DNA of 64,000 nt from Brevibacterium atlanticum. Lineage in GTDB: Bacteria > Actinomycetota > Actinomycetes > Actinomycetales > Brevibacteriaceae. The stretch spans positions 310,001 through 374,000 of the forward strand of contig NZ_CP050152.1 in the NCBI RefSeq assembly GCF_011617245.1, in the 5' to 3' direction. Made by a program: the position numbers and the translations under genes. Under the pieces are notes generated by a model. The model did not search any database, was not told the origin of the DNA, and saw nothing but the letters and a program-made list of their open reading frames with translations. Numbering within the stretch: position 1 is the stretch's first letter; every line of letters starts with the position of its first letter. This document shows, piece by piece, positions 8,584-18,385 of this stretch.

Positions 8584-10182
8584 ATGCAGGTTCTGAAAAG
8601 CACATTCGACTTCGACAGCGATATCGCGGCGGAGAATCGCAAGGGTAATCTCGCTCTCATCGCGGCTTTGGAGGAGGAGCAGCGCAAAGCTGCCGCCGGA
8701 GGTGGGGAGAAGTACGTTCTTCGCCACCGTGACCGCGGGAAGCTGCCTGTGCACGACCGTGTCGAACTGCTGCTTGACGAGGACGCCCCGTTCCTTGAGC
8801 TTTCGACTGTTGCCGCCTGGGGCACTGACTACCAGGTCGGTGCCAGCGCAGTCACCGGCATCGGCGTGGTCAGCGATGTCGAATGCATGATCATCGCCCA
8901 TGACCCCACGGTCAGGGGAGGGGCATCGAACCCGTACACGTGGAAGAAGGTGCTGCGGGCGACGGCGATCGCGCAGGAGAACCGCCTGCCCGTCATCAAC
9001 CTCGTCGAATCCGGAGGCGGAGACCTCGAACGGCAGTCGGAGCTGTTCGTCCCTGCCGGACGCCTGTTCCACGACCTCACTGCCCTGTCGGCCTCCGGGG
9101 TCCCCACGCTTGCTCTCGTCTTCGGCAACTCGACGGCCGGCGGCGCCTATGTTCCTGGCATGTGCGATTACACGGTGATGGTCGCCGAGCAGGCGAAGGT
9201 GTTCCTCGGCGGACCTCCGCTGGTGAAGATGGCGACCGGGGAGGACACGGACGACGAGAGCTTGGGCGGCGGCGACATGCATGCGCGAGTGTCCGGTCTC
9301 GCCGACTATCTCGCTCAGGACGAACGCGAATGCATCGCCATCGGTCGTCAGATCGTCGAGCACCTCGCGTGGCGGAAGCTCGGTCCAGGGCCCACGGAGG
9401 CGGCAGACGAACCGATCTACGACCCCGAAGAGCTGCTCGACATCGCATCGGTCGATCTCAAGGTGCCGTTCGACCCCCGAGAGGTTCTGGCACGCGTCGT
9501 CGACGGTTCCCGCTTCGAGGAGTACAAGCCGCTCTACGGGTCCGCGCTCGTGACCGGGTGGGCTTCGATCCACGGCTATCCGGTCGGCATCCTCGCCAAC
9601 GCTCGCGGGATCCTGTTCAACCAGGAGGCGAAGAAGGGCGCTGAGTTCATCATGCTCTGCAATCAGACCGACACGCCGCTGATCTTCCTGCAGAACACCA
9701 CGGGTTTCATGGTCGGCACCGAATACGAGCAGAACGGCATCATCAAGGACGGATCGAAGCTCATCAATGCGGTCACGAACAGCCGTGTGCCTCATCTGAC
9801 GATCAACCTCGCTGCTTCCTACGGAGCAGGCAACTACGGCATGTCGGGCCGGTCCTACGACCCTCGTCTCCTCTTCACCTGGCCGAATTCGAAGACCGCG
9901 ATCATGGGCCCAGAGCAGCTCGGCGGCGTGATGTCGATCGTCGGGCGCCAGGCTGCCGCCGCGTCAGGACGAGAATTCGACGAGGAGGCCGACGCCCGCC
10001 GTCGGGCCGAGACGGAAGAGAAGGTCGAAAGCGAGTCGCTCGCCCTGTATATGAGTGGTCAGTGCTACGACGACGGAATCATCGACCCCCGTGACACCCG
10101 CACAGTGCTCGGCATCGGTCTGTCCATGTGTCACACGCAGAAGATCAGCGGCACCCGCGGCTTCGGCGTATTCAGGATGTGA
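8584..10182 (+). CDS. Acyl-CoA carboxylase, carboxyltransferase (beta) subunit
   Basis: A 532-residue carboxyltransferase with two crotonase-like halves, the usual length of methylcrotonyl-CoA or geranyl-CoA carboxylase beta chains. It moves carboxyl from carboxybiotin to an acyl-CoA. Typical segments are visible: the N-terminal domain with FGNSTAGGAYVPGMCDY and the GGPPLVKMATGE loop, and the C-terminal domain with FLQNTTGFMVG and AGNYGMSGRSYDPRLLF. ATG 8584 is chosen because GAGGAGG lies just upstream; an in-frame GTG/ATG region from 8518 overlaps the operator. The biotin-carrying partner follows 8 bases later. Sequence alone does not separate methylcrotonyl-CoA from geranyl-CoA as substrate, though the AtuA-like gene downstream leans to the latter. 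Confidence 0.93.
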   Translation: MQVLKSTFDFDSDIAAENRKGNLALIAALEEEQRKAAAGGGEKYVLRHRDRGKLPVHDRVELLLDEDAPFLELSTVAAWGTDYQVGASAVTGIGVVSDVECMIIAHDPTVRGGASNPYTWKKVLRATAIAQENRLPVINLVESGGGDLERQSELFVPAGRLFHDLTALSASGVPTLALVFGNSTAGGAYVPGMCDYTVMVAEQAKVFLGGPPLVKMATGEDTDDESLGGGDMHARVSGLADYLAQDERECIAIGRQIVEHLAWRKLGPGPTEAADEPIYDPEELLDIASVDLKVPFDPREVLARVVDGSRFEEYKPLYGSALVTGWASIHGYPVGILANARGILFNQEAKKGAEFIMLCNQTDTPLIFLQNTTGFMVGTEYEQNGIIKDGSKLINAVTNSRVPHLTINLAASYGAGNYGMSGRSYDPRLLFTWPNSKTAIMGPEQLGGVMSIVGRQAAAASGREFDEEADARRRAETEEKVESESLALYMSGQCYDDGIIDPRDTRTVLGIGLSMCHTQKISGTRGFGVFRM

Positions 10183-10190
10183 GGAAGAGA

Positions 10191-12197
10191 ATGATCAGAA
10201 AGATTCTTGTCGCCAACCGGGCGGAGATCGCCTCTCGTGTCTTCCGCACTGCTGCTGGCATGGGGCTGTCCACCGTCGCTGTGTATTCGGATCCCGACCG
10301 GGAAGCACCCTTCGTCAGCGATGCTGACGAAGCGGTGCCGTTGGGCGGGTCGACGCCTGCCGAATCCTACCTGCGCGCCGACGCGATCATCGCGGCTGCC
10401 AAGCTCACCGGAGCCGACGCTATCCACCCCGGCTACGGCTTCCTCTCGGAGAACGCCGAGTTCGCACAGTCATGCGCCGATGCGGGAATCCGCTTCATCG
10501 GGCCCAGCCCCGATGCGATCACGAAGATGGGATCCAAGCTCGCCGCTCGTGAGCTGATGGAACGATCGGGAGTCCCGGTCCTTCCAGGAAAGGACCTCAC
10601 AGGCACCGACGCGGATACGGCCGCCTCCTACGCCGACGAGATCGGCTGGCCGGTGCTCGTGAAGGCGTCGTTCGGTGGAGGCGGGCGCGGCATGCGAGTC
10701 GTCCGCGACCGCGGAGAACTCGCCGAGGCGATCGAATCGGCCCGTCGGGAGGCGGGCTCGGCCTTCGGCAATGACACCGTCTTCCTCGAGCACTATGTCG
10801 ACGAGCCGCGACATGTCGAGATGCAGATCTTCGGTGACGAGGCGGGCACGGTCGTGCATCTGAACGAGCGCGAGTGCTCCATCCAACGTCGCCACCAGAA
10901 GATCCTCGAAGAGTCGCCGTCGCCGGCGGTCGACCAAGAGCTGCGCGCTGCGATGGGCGATGCGGCAGTAAAGGCAGGAAAAGCACTGAGCTATGTGGGC
11001 GCCGGTACCGTCGAATTCCTCCTCGCACCCGATGGCAGCTTCTACTTCCTCGAGGTCAACACTCGTCTGCAGGTCGAGCACCCCGTGACGGAGCTCGTCA
11101 CCGGGCTCGATCTGGTCCGACTGCAGATCGATGTCGCCGACGGACGTCCGCTGCCGAGCGATCTGTCGAATCCGAGTATCAGCGGCTGGGCGATCGAAGC
11201 CCGCCTGTATGCCGAGGACGTCGACCAGGGGTTCCTGCCCGCTGCCGGAACCCTCGACGAGTTCGACATTCCGATGCTGCCGGGGGTCCGGCTCGACAGC
11301 GGAGTGGTCGCCGGCAGCGTCGTATCGACGAACTACGACCCGATGCTGGCCAAAGTCATCGCCCACGGTGCCACTCGTACGGAGGCGCTGGCCCGATTGG
11401 CCAAGACGCTGAGACAGACGAAGGTCGCGGGCGTGACGACCAACCGCACGCTGCTCGTCGGCGTCCTCGAGGACCAGGACTTCGCATCCGGCCGCATGGA
11501 CACGCACTTCTTGGACCGAGTGTCGATCTCGGACCTCCAGGCGGTCGGCGACATCGGTGACGCGAGCTGCTTTGCGCTTGCAGCAGCACTGGCGGATCAA
11601 GCCCTCAACCGCTCACGTGCCCGCTCACTGACGTCTGTGCCCACCGGGTTCCGCAACAGTCCTGTCGGACTGCAGGAACGTACTCTTCTCCGAGGAGAGA
11701 CAGAGCACCGGGTCGAATACCGTCTGAATCGCGCCCCCCTCTTCCGCGTCGACGGAGAAGAGCTCGACGTGACCGTGGAGAACGCGACGGCTGAGGCAGT
11801 GGTCCTCATCGTCGACGGTGTCCGTCGCAGCTTCACGATCAGTTCCGTGAACGAGACAGTGATCGTGTCGGAGCCGCGCGGGAGCGTGACCTTCGTCCGC
11901 GCACCGCGCTTCCCCGATGCCAGCGATCAGATCGATCCCGGTTCCCTCGTCGCTCCGATGCCGGGAACGGTCGTCCGCCTCAACGTGTCCGTGGGCGATG
12001 TGGTGGCCGAAGGCGATACGCTCGTCGTCCTCGAGGCGATGAAGATGGAGCATTCGGTGAAAGCCGCGACAGGCGGCACCGTCACCGAAGTTCCGGTCGC
12101 GGCCGGATCACCGGTCGACAACGGTCAGACGCTCGTCGTCCTCGCCGGGGACACCGAAGAGACGAGCGCCGACGACGCAGCCGAAGGAAAAGAGTGA
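10191..12197 (+). CDS. Acyl-CoA carboxylase, biotin carboxylase/biotin carrier (alpha) subunit
   Basis: A 668-residue alpha subunit with an N-terminal biotin carboxylase (start MIRKILVANRAEIASRV, ATP-grasp Gly-rich loop KASFGGGGRGMRVV near residue 165, active-site segment EVNTRLQVEHPVTE near 290), a linker domain and a C-terminal biotinyl domain. The biotin lysine is in EAMKMEHSV near residue 617. It carboxylates its own biotin with ATP and bicarbonate for the preceding carboxyltransferase. ATG 10191 begins the conserved N terminus behind GAGGAAGAG. Domain order and length match the methylcrotonyl/geranyl-CoA carboxylase alpha type rather than the longer propionyl-CoA type. The stop overlaps the next gene by 4 bases. 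Confidence 0.94.
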   Translation: MIRKILVANRAEIASRVFRTAAGMGLSTVAVYSDPDREAPFVSDADEAVPLGGSTPAESYLRADAIIAAAKLTGADAIHPGYGFLSENAEFAQSCADAGIRFIGPSPDAITKMGSKLAARELMERSGVPVLPGKDLTGTDADTAASYADEIGWPVLVKASFGGGGRGMRVVRDRGELAEAIESARREAGSAFGNDTVFLEHYVDEPRHVEMQIFGDEAGTVVHLNERECSIQRRHQKILEESPSPAVDQELRAAMGDAAVKAGKALSYVGAGTVEFLLAPDGSFYFLEVNTRLQVEHPVTELVTGLDLVRLQIDVADGRPLPSDLSNPSISGWAIEARLYAEDVDQGFLPAAGTLDEFDIPMLPGVRLDSGVVAGSVVSTNYDPMLAKVIAHGATRTEALARLAKTLRQTKVAGVTTNRTLLVGVLEDQDFASGRMDTHFLDRVSISDLQAVGDIGDASCFALAAALADQALNRSRARSLTSVPTGFRNSPVGLQERTLLRGETEHRVEYRLNRAPLFRVDGEELDVTVENATAEAVVLIVDGVRRSFTISSVNETVIVSEPRGSVTFVRAPRFPDASDQIDPGSLVAPMPGTVVRLNVSVGDVVAEGDTLVVLEAMKMEHSVKAATGGTVTEVPVAAGSPVDNGQTLVVLAGDTEETSADDAAEGKE

Positions 12198-12988
12198 ACA
12201 CAGTGACGGAGGAGACGAACACCGCTGGAGAACAGGTTCTCTACGAGGTCATCGATCGGACAGCGTGGATCACCATCAACCGTCCCCAGGCCCGCAATGC
12301 TCTCAATGCCGCGGTTCGGGAAGGCCTCAGGGAATGCTTCCTCGCAGCCGAGGGCGACGACGAGGTGGCCGTCATCGTGCTCACGGGCGCCGGTCAGAAG
12401 GCGTTCTGCGCGGGCGGAGATCTCAAGGAGATGGCCGATGCGTCATTGACCATCCCCCCGCCCGATTACGTGCCTCAGCCGAATCGCACCCTCGACATCA
12501 GCAAACCGATCATTGCGGCCGTCAACGGCCTCGCTCTGGCGGGCGGATTCCTGCTCGCACAGTCCGCTGACCTCATCGTGGCGGCGGAGAACGCCAAGTT
12601 CGGCGTCACCGAGATCAAGATCGGTCGCGGGGCTCCCTGGGCGGCACCACTGGCATGGCTGATACCGCCGCGGATCGCTATGGAGATGCTCGTCACCGGA
12701 GATCCCCTTGCAGCGGACCGGGCCTACGAGGTCGGCCTCGTCAATGATGTGGTGCCCGCCGAGCGACTCCAGGAACGGGTCGCCGAACTCGCGGCCACGA
12801 TCGCTGCGAACGCTCCGCTCTCGGTGCGAGCAGGCAAGGCGACCGTCTATGCGACGGCTCATCACACGAGAGATGAGGCCTTCGATGCCGCCGAGGACAT
12901 TTGGCGCGATGTCTATCTCAGTGAGGACGCCCAGGAGGGGCTGCAGGCGTTCGTGGAGAAGAGGAAACCGATGTGGCAGGCTCGATGA
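12194..12988 (+). CDS. Enoyl-CoA hydratase family protein (AtuE/LiuC position)
   Basis: A 264-residue crotonase-fold protein starting at GTG 12194 in a 4-base overlap with the carboxylase; GTG 12203 is an alternative. The oxyanion-hole region FCAGGDLKEM is normal. In the first catalytic position the usual GGGxE reads ALAGGFLLAQSADL, so the first Glu is absent, while the second Glu is present in GVTEIKIG. In Atu and Liu pathways the hydratase after the carboxylase acts on a 3-methylglutaconyl-type CoA, and operon position suggests the same here. Loss of one acidic residue means the chemistry could differ (hydrolase, isomerase or single-acid hydratase). Confidence 0.87.
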   Translation: MNTVTEETNTAGEQVLYEVIDRTAWITINRPQARNALNAAVREGLRECFLAAEGDDEVAVIVLTGAGQKAFCAGGDLKEMADASLTIPPPDYVPQPNRTLDISKPIIAAVNGLALAGGFLLAQSADLIVAAENAKFGVTEIKIGRGAPWAAPLAWLIPPRIAMEMLVTGDPLAADRAYEVGLVNDVVPAERLQERVAELAATIAANAPLSVRAGKATVYATAHHTRDEAFDAAEDIWRDVYLSEDAQEGLQAFVEKRKPMWQAR

Positions 12989-13827
12989 CCAAGACGGAGA
13001 TCGTCGAAGAACTGTGCAGCGACCTCGTACTGGAGCAAGATCGCCTGCGCGAAGTACTCGTCGGTCTCGCTGAAGCCGACTGGACATTGCCCACGCCGGC
13101 AGTGAACTGGACGATTCACGACCAGATCGCGCATCTCGCCCATTTCGACTTCATCACTCGCCTGGCGATCTCACGGCCTGACCGCTTCGTCGCCGTTCGC
13201 GAGACGATGGTCGACCTGCAGACCTATGTCGACCTCATCGGACCGGCGAACCTGTCTCGGACAGGTGAGGACATGCAGCGATGGTGGAGCGAGGAGTCGT
13301 CGAAGCTCATCGACGCGATCGCGACGGCCGACCCGGAGAGGCGAGTTCCCTGGTTCGGTCCTCAGATGAGCCTGCCGTCGAAGATCACGGCACGCATCAT
13401 GGAGACCTGGGCGCACGGTCAGGACATCAGGGACGCGCTGGGAGTGACCTCCTCGTCCTCGCCCAATCTCGTCCACGTCGCCAGGATAGGCGCACTCGCC
13501 CTTCCCAACAGCTTCGCGGTCCGCGGCATGGACGTGCCGACAGCCGCCGTCCGAGTCGAGCTCGATGCCGATGACGGAACGGTGTGGAGCGCGGGACCCG
13601 AGCACGCGGCGGAGAAGGTGACCGGGCCGCTTGAGGATTTCTGCCTCGTCGTCACCCAACGACGGCACGTCGCCGACACTGCCCTGCAAACCGACGGTTC
13701 GACGGCTTCCACATGGATGGAGATCGCGCAGGCATTCGCCGGTCCTCCTGGGCCAGGACGCGCGCCGGGCCAGTTCGCCGCCCCTACGCACTCAACTCCC
13801 GACCACGAAAACGGAGGCCAATCATGA
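12985..13827 (+). CDS. TIGR03084 family (DinB/mycothiol-dependent-isomerase-like) protein
   Basis: A 280-residue protein of the actinobacterial TIGR03084 type. The N-terminal four-helix DinB-like domain has the metal-site pattern NWTIHDQIAHLAHFD near residue 40 and ETWAHGQDIRDALG near residue 140, giving a likely three-His site. The C-terminal half is a small alpha/beta domain ending in ARFxG-type sterol-carrier-like sequence. ATG 12985 gives an ATGA overlap with the hydratase. This family recurs next to AtuA-like and carboxylase genes in actinobacteria, but its reaction is not established to my knowledge; a mycothiol-linked or hydrolytic step is possible. Confidence 0.82.
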   Translation: MTKTEIVEELCSDLVLEQDRLREVLVGLAEADWTLPTPAVNWTIHDQIAHLAHFDFITRLAISRPDRFVAVRETMVDLQTYVDLIGPANLSRTGEDMQRWWSEESSKLIDAIATADPERRVPWFGPQMSLPSKITARIMETWAHGQDIRDALGVTSSSSPNLVHVARIGALALPNSFAVRGMDVPTAAVRVELDADDGTVWSAGPEHAAEKVTGPLEDFCLVVTQRRHVADTALQTDGSTASTWMEIAQAFAGPPGPGRAPGQFAAPTHSTPDHENGGQS

Positions 13828-15602
13828 CCGCACAGCGACCCTTGCGCATCGGCAACTACGCCGGATTCTACGGTGACCGTCTCTCAGCAGCCCAGGACAT
13901 GGTCACACAGGGTCCCATCGACGTGCTCACCGGCGACTATCTCGCCGAACTCACCATGCTCATCCTGTGGAAGGCCAAGCAGAAGGATCCGGACGCCGGC
14001 TTTGCCAAGACGTTTCTCCTGCAGATGGAGGAGATCCTCGGCACCTGCCTCGATCGTGGCATCAAAGTGGTCGCCAATGCGGGTGGGCTCAATCCCGAAG
14101 GTCTCGTCACCAAGCTCTCGCAGCTCTCGGAGCGCCTCGGCCTCTCACCCCGACTCGCCTACGTCGACGGCGACGACATCCTCGATCGCATCCCTGAGCT
14201 GCAGGCACGGGGCATCGATCTTGCGCACCTCGACACGGGGACGCCGCTGGCCGATTCCACCGGGGACCCCGTCACGGCCAATGCGTACCTGGGCGGGTGG
14301 GGCATCACCGAGGCACTGGGAGCGGGAGCCGACATCGTCGTGTGTCCGCGCGTCACCGATGCTTCCCTGGTGGTCGGTGCCGCCGCCTGGTGGCACGGAT
14401 GGGAACGCACGGATTTCGATGCTCTCGCCGGAGCCGTGGCGGCAGGTCATGTCATCGAATGCGGACCGCAGGCCTGCGGCGGAAACTATCCCTGGCTCGA
14501 CGAACTCGAGGACCGGCGTCAGCCGGGATATCCCATCGCCGAGGTAGCCGGTGACGGTTCGTCGGTGATCACGAAACACGAGGGCACGGGCGGAACGGTG
14601 ACGGTCGGCACGGTCACCGCCCAACTGCTGTACGAGATCGGTCCACCCGGCTACCTCAATCCCGATGTCATCGCGCGCTTCGACACCGCCCGACTGTCTC
14701 AGGAAGCCCCCGACCGGGTCCGTATCGAAGGAGTCCGCGGGGAGGCGCCGACCGATTCGCTCAAGGTGGCGCTCAATCGCCGAGGAGGATACCGGAACTC
14801 GGTGACCATGGTGGTGACCGGGCAGTCGATCGAGGAGAAGGCGGCCTGGGCTCAGGAGCAGCTTTTCGCGGATCTGGGCGGACGCGATCAGTTCGACGAC
14901 GTCGACGTGCATTTGGCCCGATTCGATCGTACCGATGCCGAGACCGAACAGCTCGCAGGCGCCCATCTGACTGTCACGGTCAAGAGCACTGACAAAGAGA
15001 AGGTGGGACGCCGGTTCTCCAATGCGGCCACGGGCCTCTACCTGGGTGGCTATGCGGGCTTCCACACGCTCACTCCTCCATCGGACGCCTCGTCATTCGG
15101 AGTGTATTGGCCCACCCTGGTGCCGGCAGCGGAGGTCGAACACACCGTCACACTGCCTGACGGGCAGGTCCGCACGATTGCACCGATCAGGGCATCCTCC
15201 GACGAGCAGCGTGACACCCAGGTCCCTGACGTTCAGCTGCCTCCAGTTCCCGAGGGCCCGACCGAACGCGCGGCACTCGGGCTCATCTGCGGAGCCCGAT
15301 CGGGCGACAAGGGCGGAAACGTCAACGTCGGACTCTGGACGCGGGACGCGCATGCCTACTCGTGGCTGCGCGAGTGGATGACGATCGAACGTTTCCGGTC
15401 GGTTGTCCCCGAGATCGGCGACCTTCCGGTGGCCTGGTACGAGCTGCCGAACCTGTACGCCGTCAACTTCGTCGTCACAGGACTGCTGGGCGACGGCGTT
15501 GCGTCGTCGACACGTCCTGACCCCCAGGCCAAAGCCCTCGGAGAATACGTCCGTTCGCGTTTTGCCGACATCCCGAAATCACTTCTGAACAGAGGAGAAT
15601 GA
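13824..15602 (+). CDS. atuA: Acyclic terpene utilization AtuA-like protein (DUF1446)
   Basis: A 592-residue protein beginning MTAQRPLRIGNYAGFYGDR, with the family's early Gly-rich and GDYLAE segments, VVANAGGLNPEG near residue 90, VVCPRVTDASL near 170, and a C-terminal domain opening GARSGDKGGNVNVGLW near residue 490. AtuA is required for citronellol and geraniol use in Pseudomonas, yet its catalytic role is unclear. ATG 13824 overlaps the previous stop and has GGAGG 6 bases ahead. Its presence between the carboxylase and dehydrogenase genes is the main argument that this operon is Atu-like rather than only a leucine pathway. Confidence 0.9.
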   Translation: MTAQRPLRIGNYAGFYGDRLSAAQDMVTQGPIDVLTGDYLAELTMLILWKAKQKDPDAGFAKTFLLQMEEILGTCLDRGIKVVANAGGLNPEGLVTKLSQLSERLGLSPRLAYVDGDDILDRIPELQARGIDLAHLDTGTPLADSTGDPVTANAYLGGWGITEALGAGADIVVCPRVTDASLVVGAAAWWHGWERTDFDALAGAVAAGHVIECGPQACGGNYPWLDELEDRRQPGYPIAEVAGDGSSVITKHEGTGGTVTVGTVTAQLLYEIGPPGYLNPDVIARFDTARLSQEAPDRVRIEGVRGEAPTDSLKVALNRRGGYRNSVTMVVTGQSIEEKAAWAQEQLFADLGGRDQFDDVDVHLARFDRTDAETEQLAGAHLTVTVKSTDKEKVGRRFSNAATGLYLGGYAGFHTLTPPSDASSFGVYWPTLVPAAEVEHTVTLPDGQVRTIAPIRASSDEQRDTQVPDVQLPPVPEGPTERAALGLICGARSGDKGGNVNVGLWTRDAHAYSWLREWMTIERFRSVVPEIGDLPVAWYELPNLYAVNFVVTGLLGDGVASSTRPDPQAKALGEYVRSRFADIPKSLLNRGE

Positions 15603-15606
15603 GCCC

Positions 15607-16761
15607 ATGGATTTTGCTCCCAACGACGATCATGAGGCACTGCGGGAGGCGATTCGCGCCGTCTGCAGAGACTTCGACAAGAGCTACTACGTCCAGCGGG
15701 CGGAAGCCGGCGAGCCGACGACCGAGGCGTGGAAGGCCCTGGGCGACCATGGGTTCATCGGCATCAACATGCCGGAGGAATACGGTGGCGGCGGGGCCGG
15801 ACTGACCGAACTGGCGATCGTGTGTGAGGAATCCGCTGCGGCCGGAGTTCCGCAGCTTCTGCTGCTCGTCTCGAGCGCGATCTCGGGAGAGGTGATTGCG
15901 AATTTCGGGACGCAGGAACAGAAGGAGAAGTGGCTTCCCGGGATGGCCGACGGCTCGAAGAAGGTCGTCTTCGCCATCACCGAGCCCGATGCGGGAACGA
16001 ACTCCCATCGCATCGCGACGACGGCTCGTGAGGTCGAGGGCGGATGGACGCTGTCGGGGACGAAGCACTTCATCTCCGGTGTCGATGAGGCCGACGCGGT
16101 GCTCGTCGTCGCGCGCACTGATACTGACGACGCGACCGGCAGCGGCGAGCTCTCGCTCTTCATCGTCGAGACCGACGCTCCTGGTCTCGTCCGCCACCGT
16201 CTCCCGGTGTCGGTGGCACTGCCCGAGAAGCAGTTCACCCTGTTCTTCGACGAGGTGTCGGTCGGGCAGGGCAGCCTGGTGGGCGAGATCGGAAAAGGTC
16301 TCAAGCAGGTGTTCCACGGGCTCAACCCCGAACGGATCACCGGAGCAGCGATCTGTGTCGGAGTCGGTCGGCTCGCGCTCGAGCGTGCGTCGGACTATGC
16401 CCGTGAGCGTCGTGTCTGGGATGTGCCGATCGGCGCGCATCAGGGCGTCTCCCACGCTCTTGCACAGGCGAAGATCGAGGTCGAGCTGGCCAGCCTGATG
16501 ACTTCGAAGGCAGCGTGGCTGCACGACCACGATCTGCCGGCCGGGGAAGCCTCGAACATGGCGAAGTACGCTGCGGCGGAAGCCGGCCTGGCCGCGACGG
16601 ATGCCGCGATCCAGATCCACGGCGGCAATGGGCTCGCGACCGAATACGGGCTCCTTCCCTATTGGGCGCTGGCACGACTGCTGCGGATCGCTCCGATCAA
16701 TCGCGATATGATTCTCAACCATGTCGCTCAGCACTCGCTGGGCCTGCCCCGCTCGTATTGA
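15607..16761 (+). CDS. Acyl-CoA dehydrogenase (isovaleryl/citronellyl-CoA type)
   Basis: A 384-residue FAD enzyme that would oxidise an acyl-CoA to its 2-enoyl-CoA. The N-terminal domain has MPEEYGGGGAG and the middle domain FAITEPDAGTN. The C-terminal position that holds the catalytic Glu in short- and medium-chain enzymes (GTNE) reads RIAPINRDM here and lacks it. A Glu in GLNPERITGA near residue 241 sits where isovaleryl-CoA and long-chain dehydrogenases carry their base, which fits a branched substrate. It follows AtuA by 4 bases and starts the branch towards the carboxylase substrate. Assignment as AtuD-like is by context. Confidence 0.88.
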   Translation: MDFAPNDDHEALREAIRAVCRDFDKSYYVQRAEAGEPTTEAWKALGDHGFIGINMPEEYGGGGAGLTELAIVCEESAAAGVPQLLLLVSSAISGEVIANFGTQEQKEKWLPGMADGSKKVVFAITEPDAGTNSHRIATTAREVEGGWTLSGTKHFISGVDEADAVLVVARTDTDDATGSGELSLFIVETDAPGLVRHRLPVSVALPEKQFTLFFDEVSVGQGSLVGEIGKGLKQVFHGLNPERITGAAICVGVGRLALERASDYARERRVWDVPIGAHQGVSHALAQAKIEVELASLMTSKAAWLHDHDLPAGEASNMAKYAAAEAGLAATDAAIQIHGGNGLATEYGLLPYWALARLLRIAPINRDMILNHVAQHSLGLPRSY

Positions 16762-16786
16762 CCGAACACGACGACGAAGGATGACG

Positions 16787-18385
16787 ATGATGTCAGAGCT
16801 CGAGAACAACCTCATCCACCGGGTGAATGTGGGCGACAGCCTCACACGCTCGGCCGCGCGCTACCCGGCCAGGACCGCCGTGGTCGATGGCGACCGCACG
16901 TTCACCTATACGGAGTTCAACCTCTGGGTGAACCGTGTCGCCAACGGTCTGCTGTCGCGCGGATACGCCCGAGGCGACTCCTTGGCCTTGGCGGCCGGCA
17001 ACAGCGCGGAGTTCCTCGCAACCTACTACGCCTGCGGGAAGATCGGGGTCGTGTGCGTACCGATCAATCTGGGGTGGCGTTCGCCGGAGATCGAACACGT
17101 GCTCACCCATTCCTCTGCCCGTGGCATCGTCATCGAATCCCAACTCATCGATGCCATGCGCGACGCGGTGGAGGGCGCCGAGTCTGTCTCCGATGTCGTC
17201 ATCGCTCCCGGTACCCAGCCGGAGGTCGGGCTCGGGCAGGGTATCGAGGGGAGGGCGGTCGTCTCGTTCGCGGACTTCGTGTCTGACTGCGAGGACGAAC
17301 CGATGGTCTTCGTCGACGATCGAGATTCCCTGTCCTATCTCTACACAAGCGGGACCACCTCGGCGCCGAAGGGCGTGATGGGCAGCCACACGTCGATCTA
17401 TCTGGAATCGCTGTCGATGGCGCTCGAGGGCCGTTTCGACGACACCGATGAGTTCCTTGCCATCATGCCGATGTTCCACACCGCGCAGCTCAACTGCCAC
17501 TGCACTCCGGCACTGATGGTCGGAGCAGCGATCCACATCATGCGCGGATTCGACGCCGACGAGCTGCTCTCGATCATCGAGCATCGGGGGATCACTCAGC
17601 TGTTCGCCCTGCCGATGATGTTCCGACAGCTCCTGGAGCATCCGCGCATCACCGGCACCGATCTCTCGAGCCTGCGGCGGGCACTGTACGCTATGGCGCC
17701 CATGCCGCAGAATCAGTTGGAACGCTGCATCGAGATCTTCGACTGCGATTTCTACCTGCTCTTCGGTCAGACGGAGATGAGCCCTACCGCCACCCTGTTC
17801 AGGCCGGAGCACCAACTGTCTCACAACGGTGCGGCGGGCACGCCCGTGGCCAACGTCCAGGTGGCCATCATGGATGAGAGCGGAACGCTCCTGCAGCCGG
17901 GTCAGAGCGGCGAGATCGTCTATCGGGGACCCCATACGATGTCCGGGTACCTCGACCATCCCGAAGCGACGAAGGCGGCATTCGCACACGGATGGTTCCA
18001 CTCCGGGGACATCGGACACTTCGATGACGACGGACTTCTGTGGTTCACGGATCGGAAGAAGGACGTCATCAAGACCGGTGGAGAGAATGTCGCGTCGATC
18101 GAGGTGGAGAAGGCGATCCTCGAAGTCGATTCGTCCGTTGCCGAAGTGGTCGTCGTCGGCTTGCCTCACGCACACTGGACTGAGGCGATCACTGCTTTCG
18201 TGGTCCCGATGGAAGGTGAGCGGATCGATCCTGATGCTCTCATCGCTTCCGTCAAGACGGTCATCGATCCGTACAAGGCACCGAAGTCTGTGATCATCGT
18301 CGAACACCTTCCGAAGACTTCGACGGGTAAGATTCAGAAGCATCTTGTCAGGCACGAATTCGAAGGGCACTATGCGGGAGAATGA
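16787..18385 (+). CDS. AMP-dependent acyl-CoA ligase
   Basis: A 532-residue ANL-family ligase. Motifs: TSGTTSAPKGVMG near residue 187, FGQTEMSP in the adenylate pocket, DRKKDVIKTGGENVAS at the hinge and the C-terminal lysine in KTSTGKIQK. Three ATG codons (16781, 16787, 16790) follow GAAGG; 16787 or 16790 give sensible spacing. The last bases overlap the TetR gene. With the divergent ligase at 6749-8410 this gives the regulon two acid-activating enzymes, as expected if it handles acids of different chain length during stepwise degradation. Substrate not determinable from sequence. Confidence 0.9.
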   Translation: MMSELENNLIHRVNVGDSLTRSAARYPARTAVVDGDRTFTYTEFNLWVNRVANGLLSRGYARGDSLALAAGNSAEFLATYYACGKIGVVCVPINLGWRSPEIEHVLTHSSARGIVIESQLIDAMRDAVEGAESVSDVVIAPGTQPEVGLGQGIEGRAVVSFADFVSDCEDEPMVFVDDRDSLSYLYTSGTTSAPKGVMGSHTSIYLESLSMALEGRFDDTDEFLAIMPMFHTAQLNCHCTPALMVGAAIHIMRGFDADELLSIIEHRGITQLFALPMMFRQLLEHPRITGTDLSSLRRALYAMAPMPQNQLERCIEIFDCDFYLLFGQTEMSPTATLFRPEHQLSHNGAAGTPVANVQVAIMDESGTLLQPGQSGEIVYRGPHTMSGYLDHPEATKAAFAHGWFHSGDIGHFDDDGLLWFTDRKKDVIKTGGENVASIEVEKAILEVDSSVAEVVVVGLPHAHWTEAITAFVVPMEGERIDPDALIASVKTVIDPYKAPKSVIIVEHLPKTSTGKIQKHLVRHEFEGHYAGE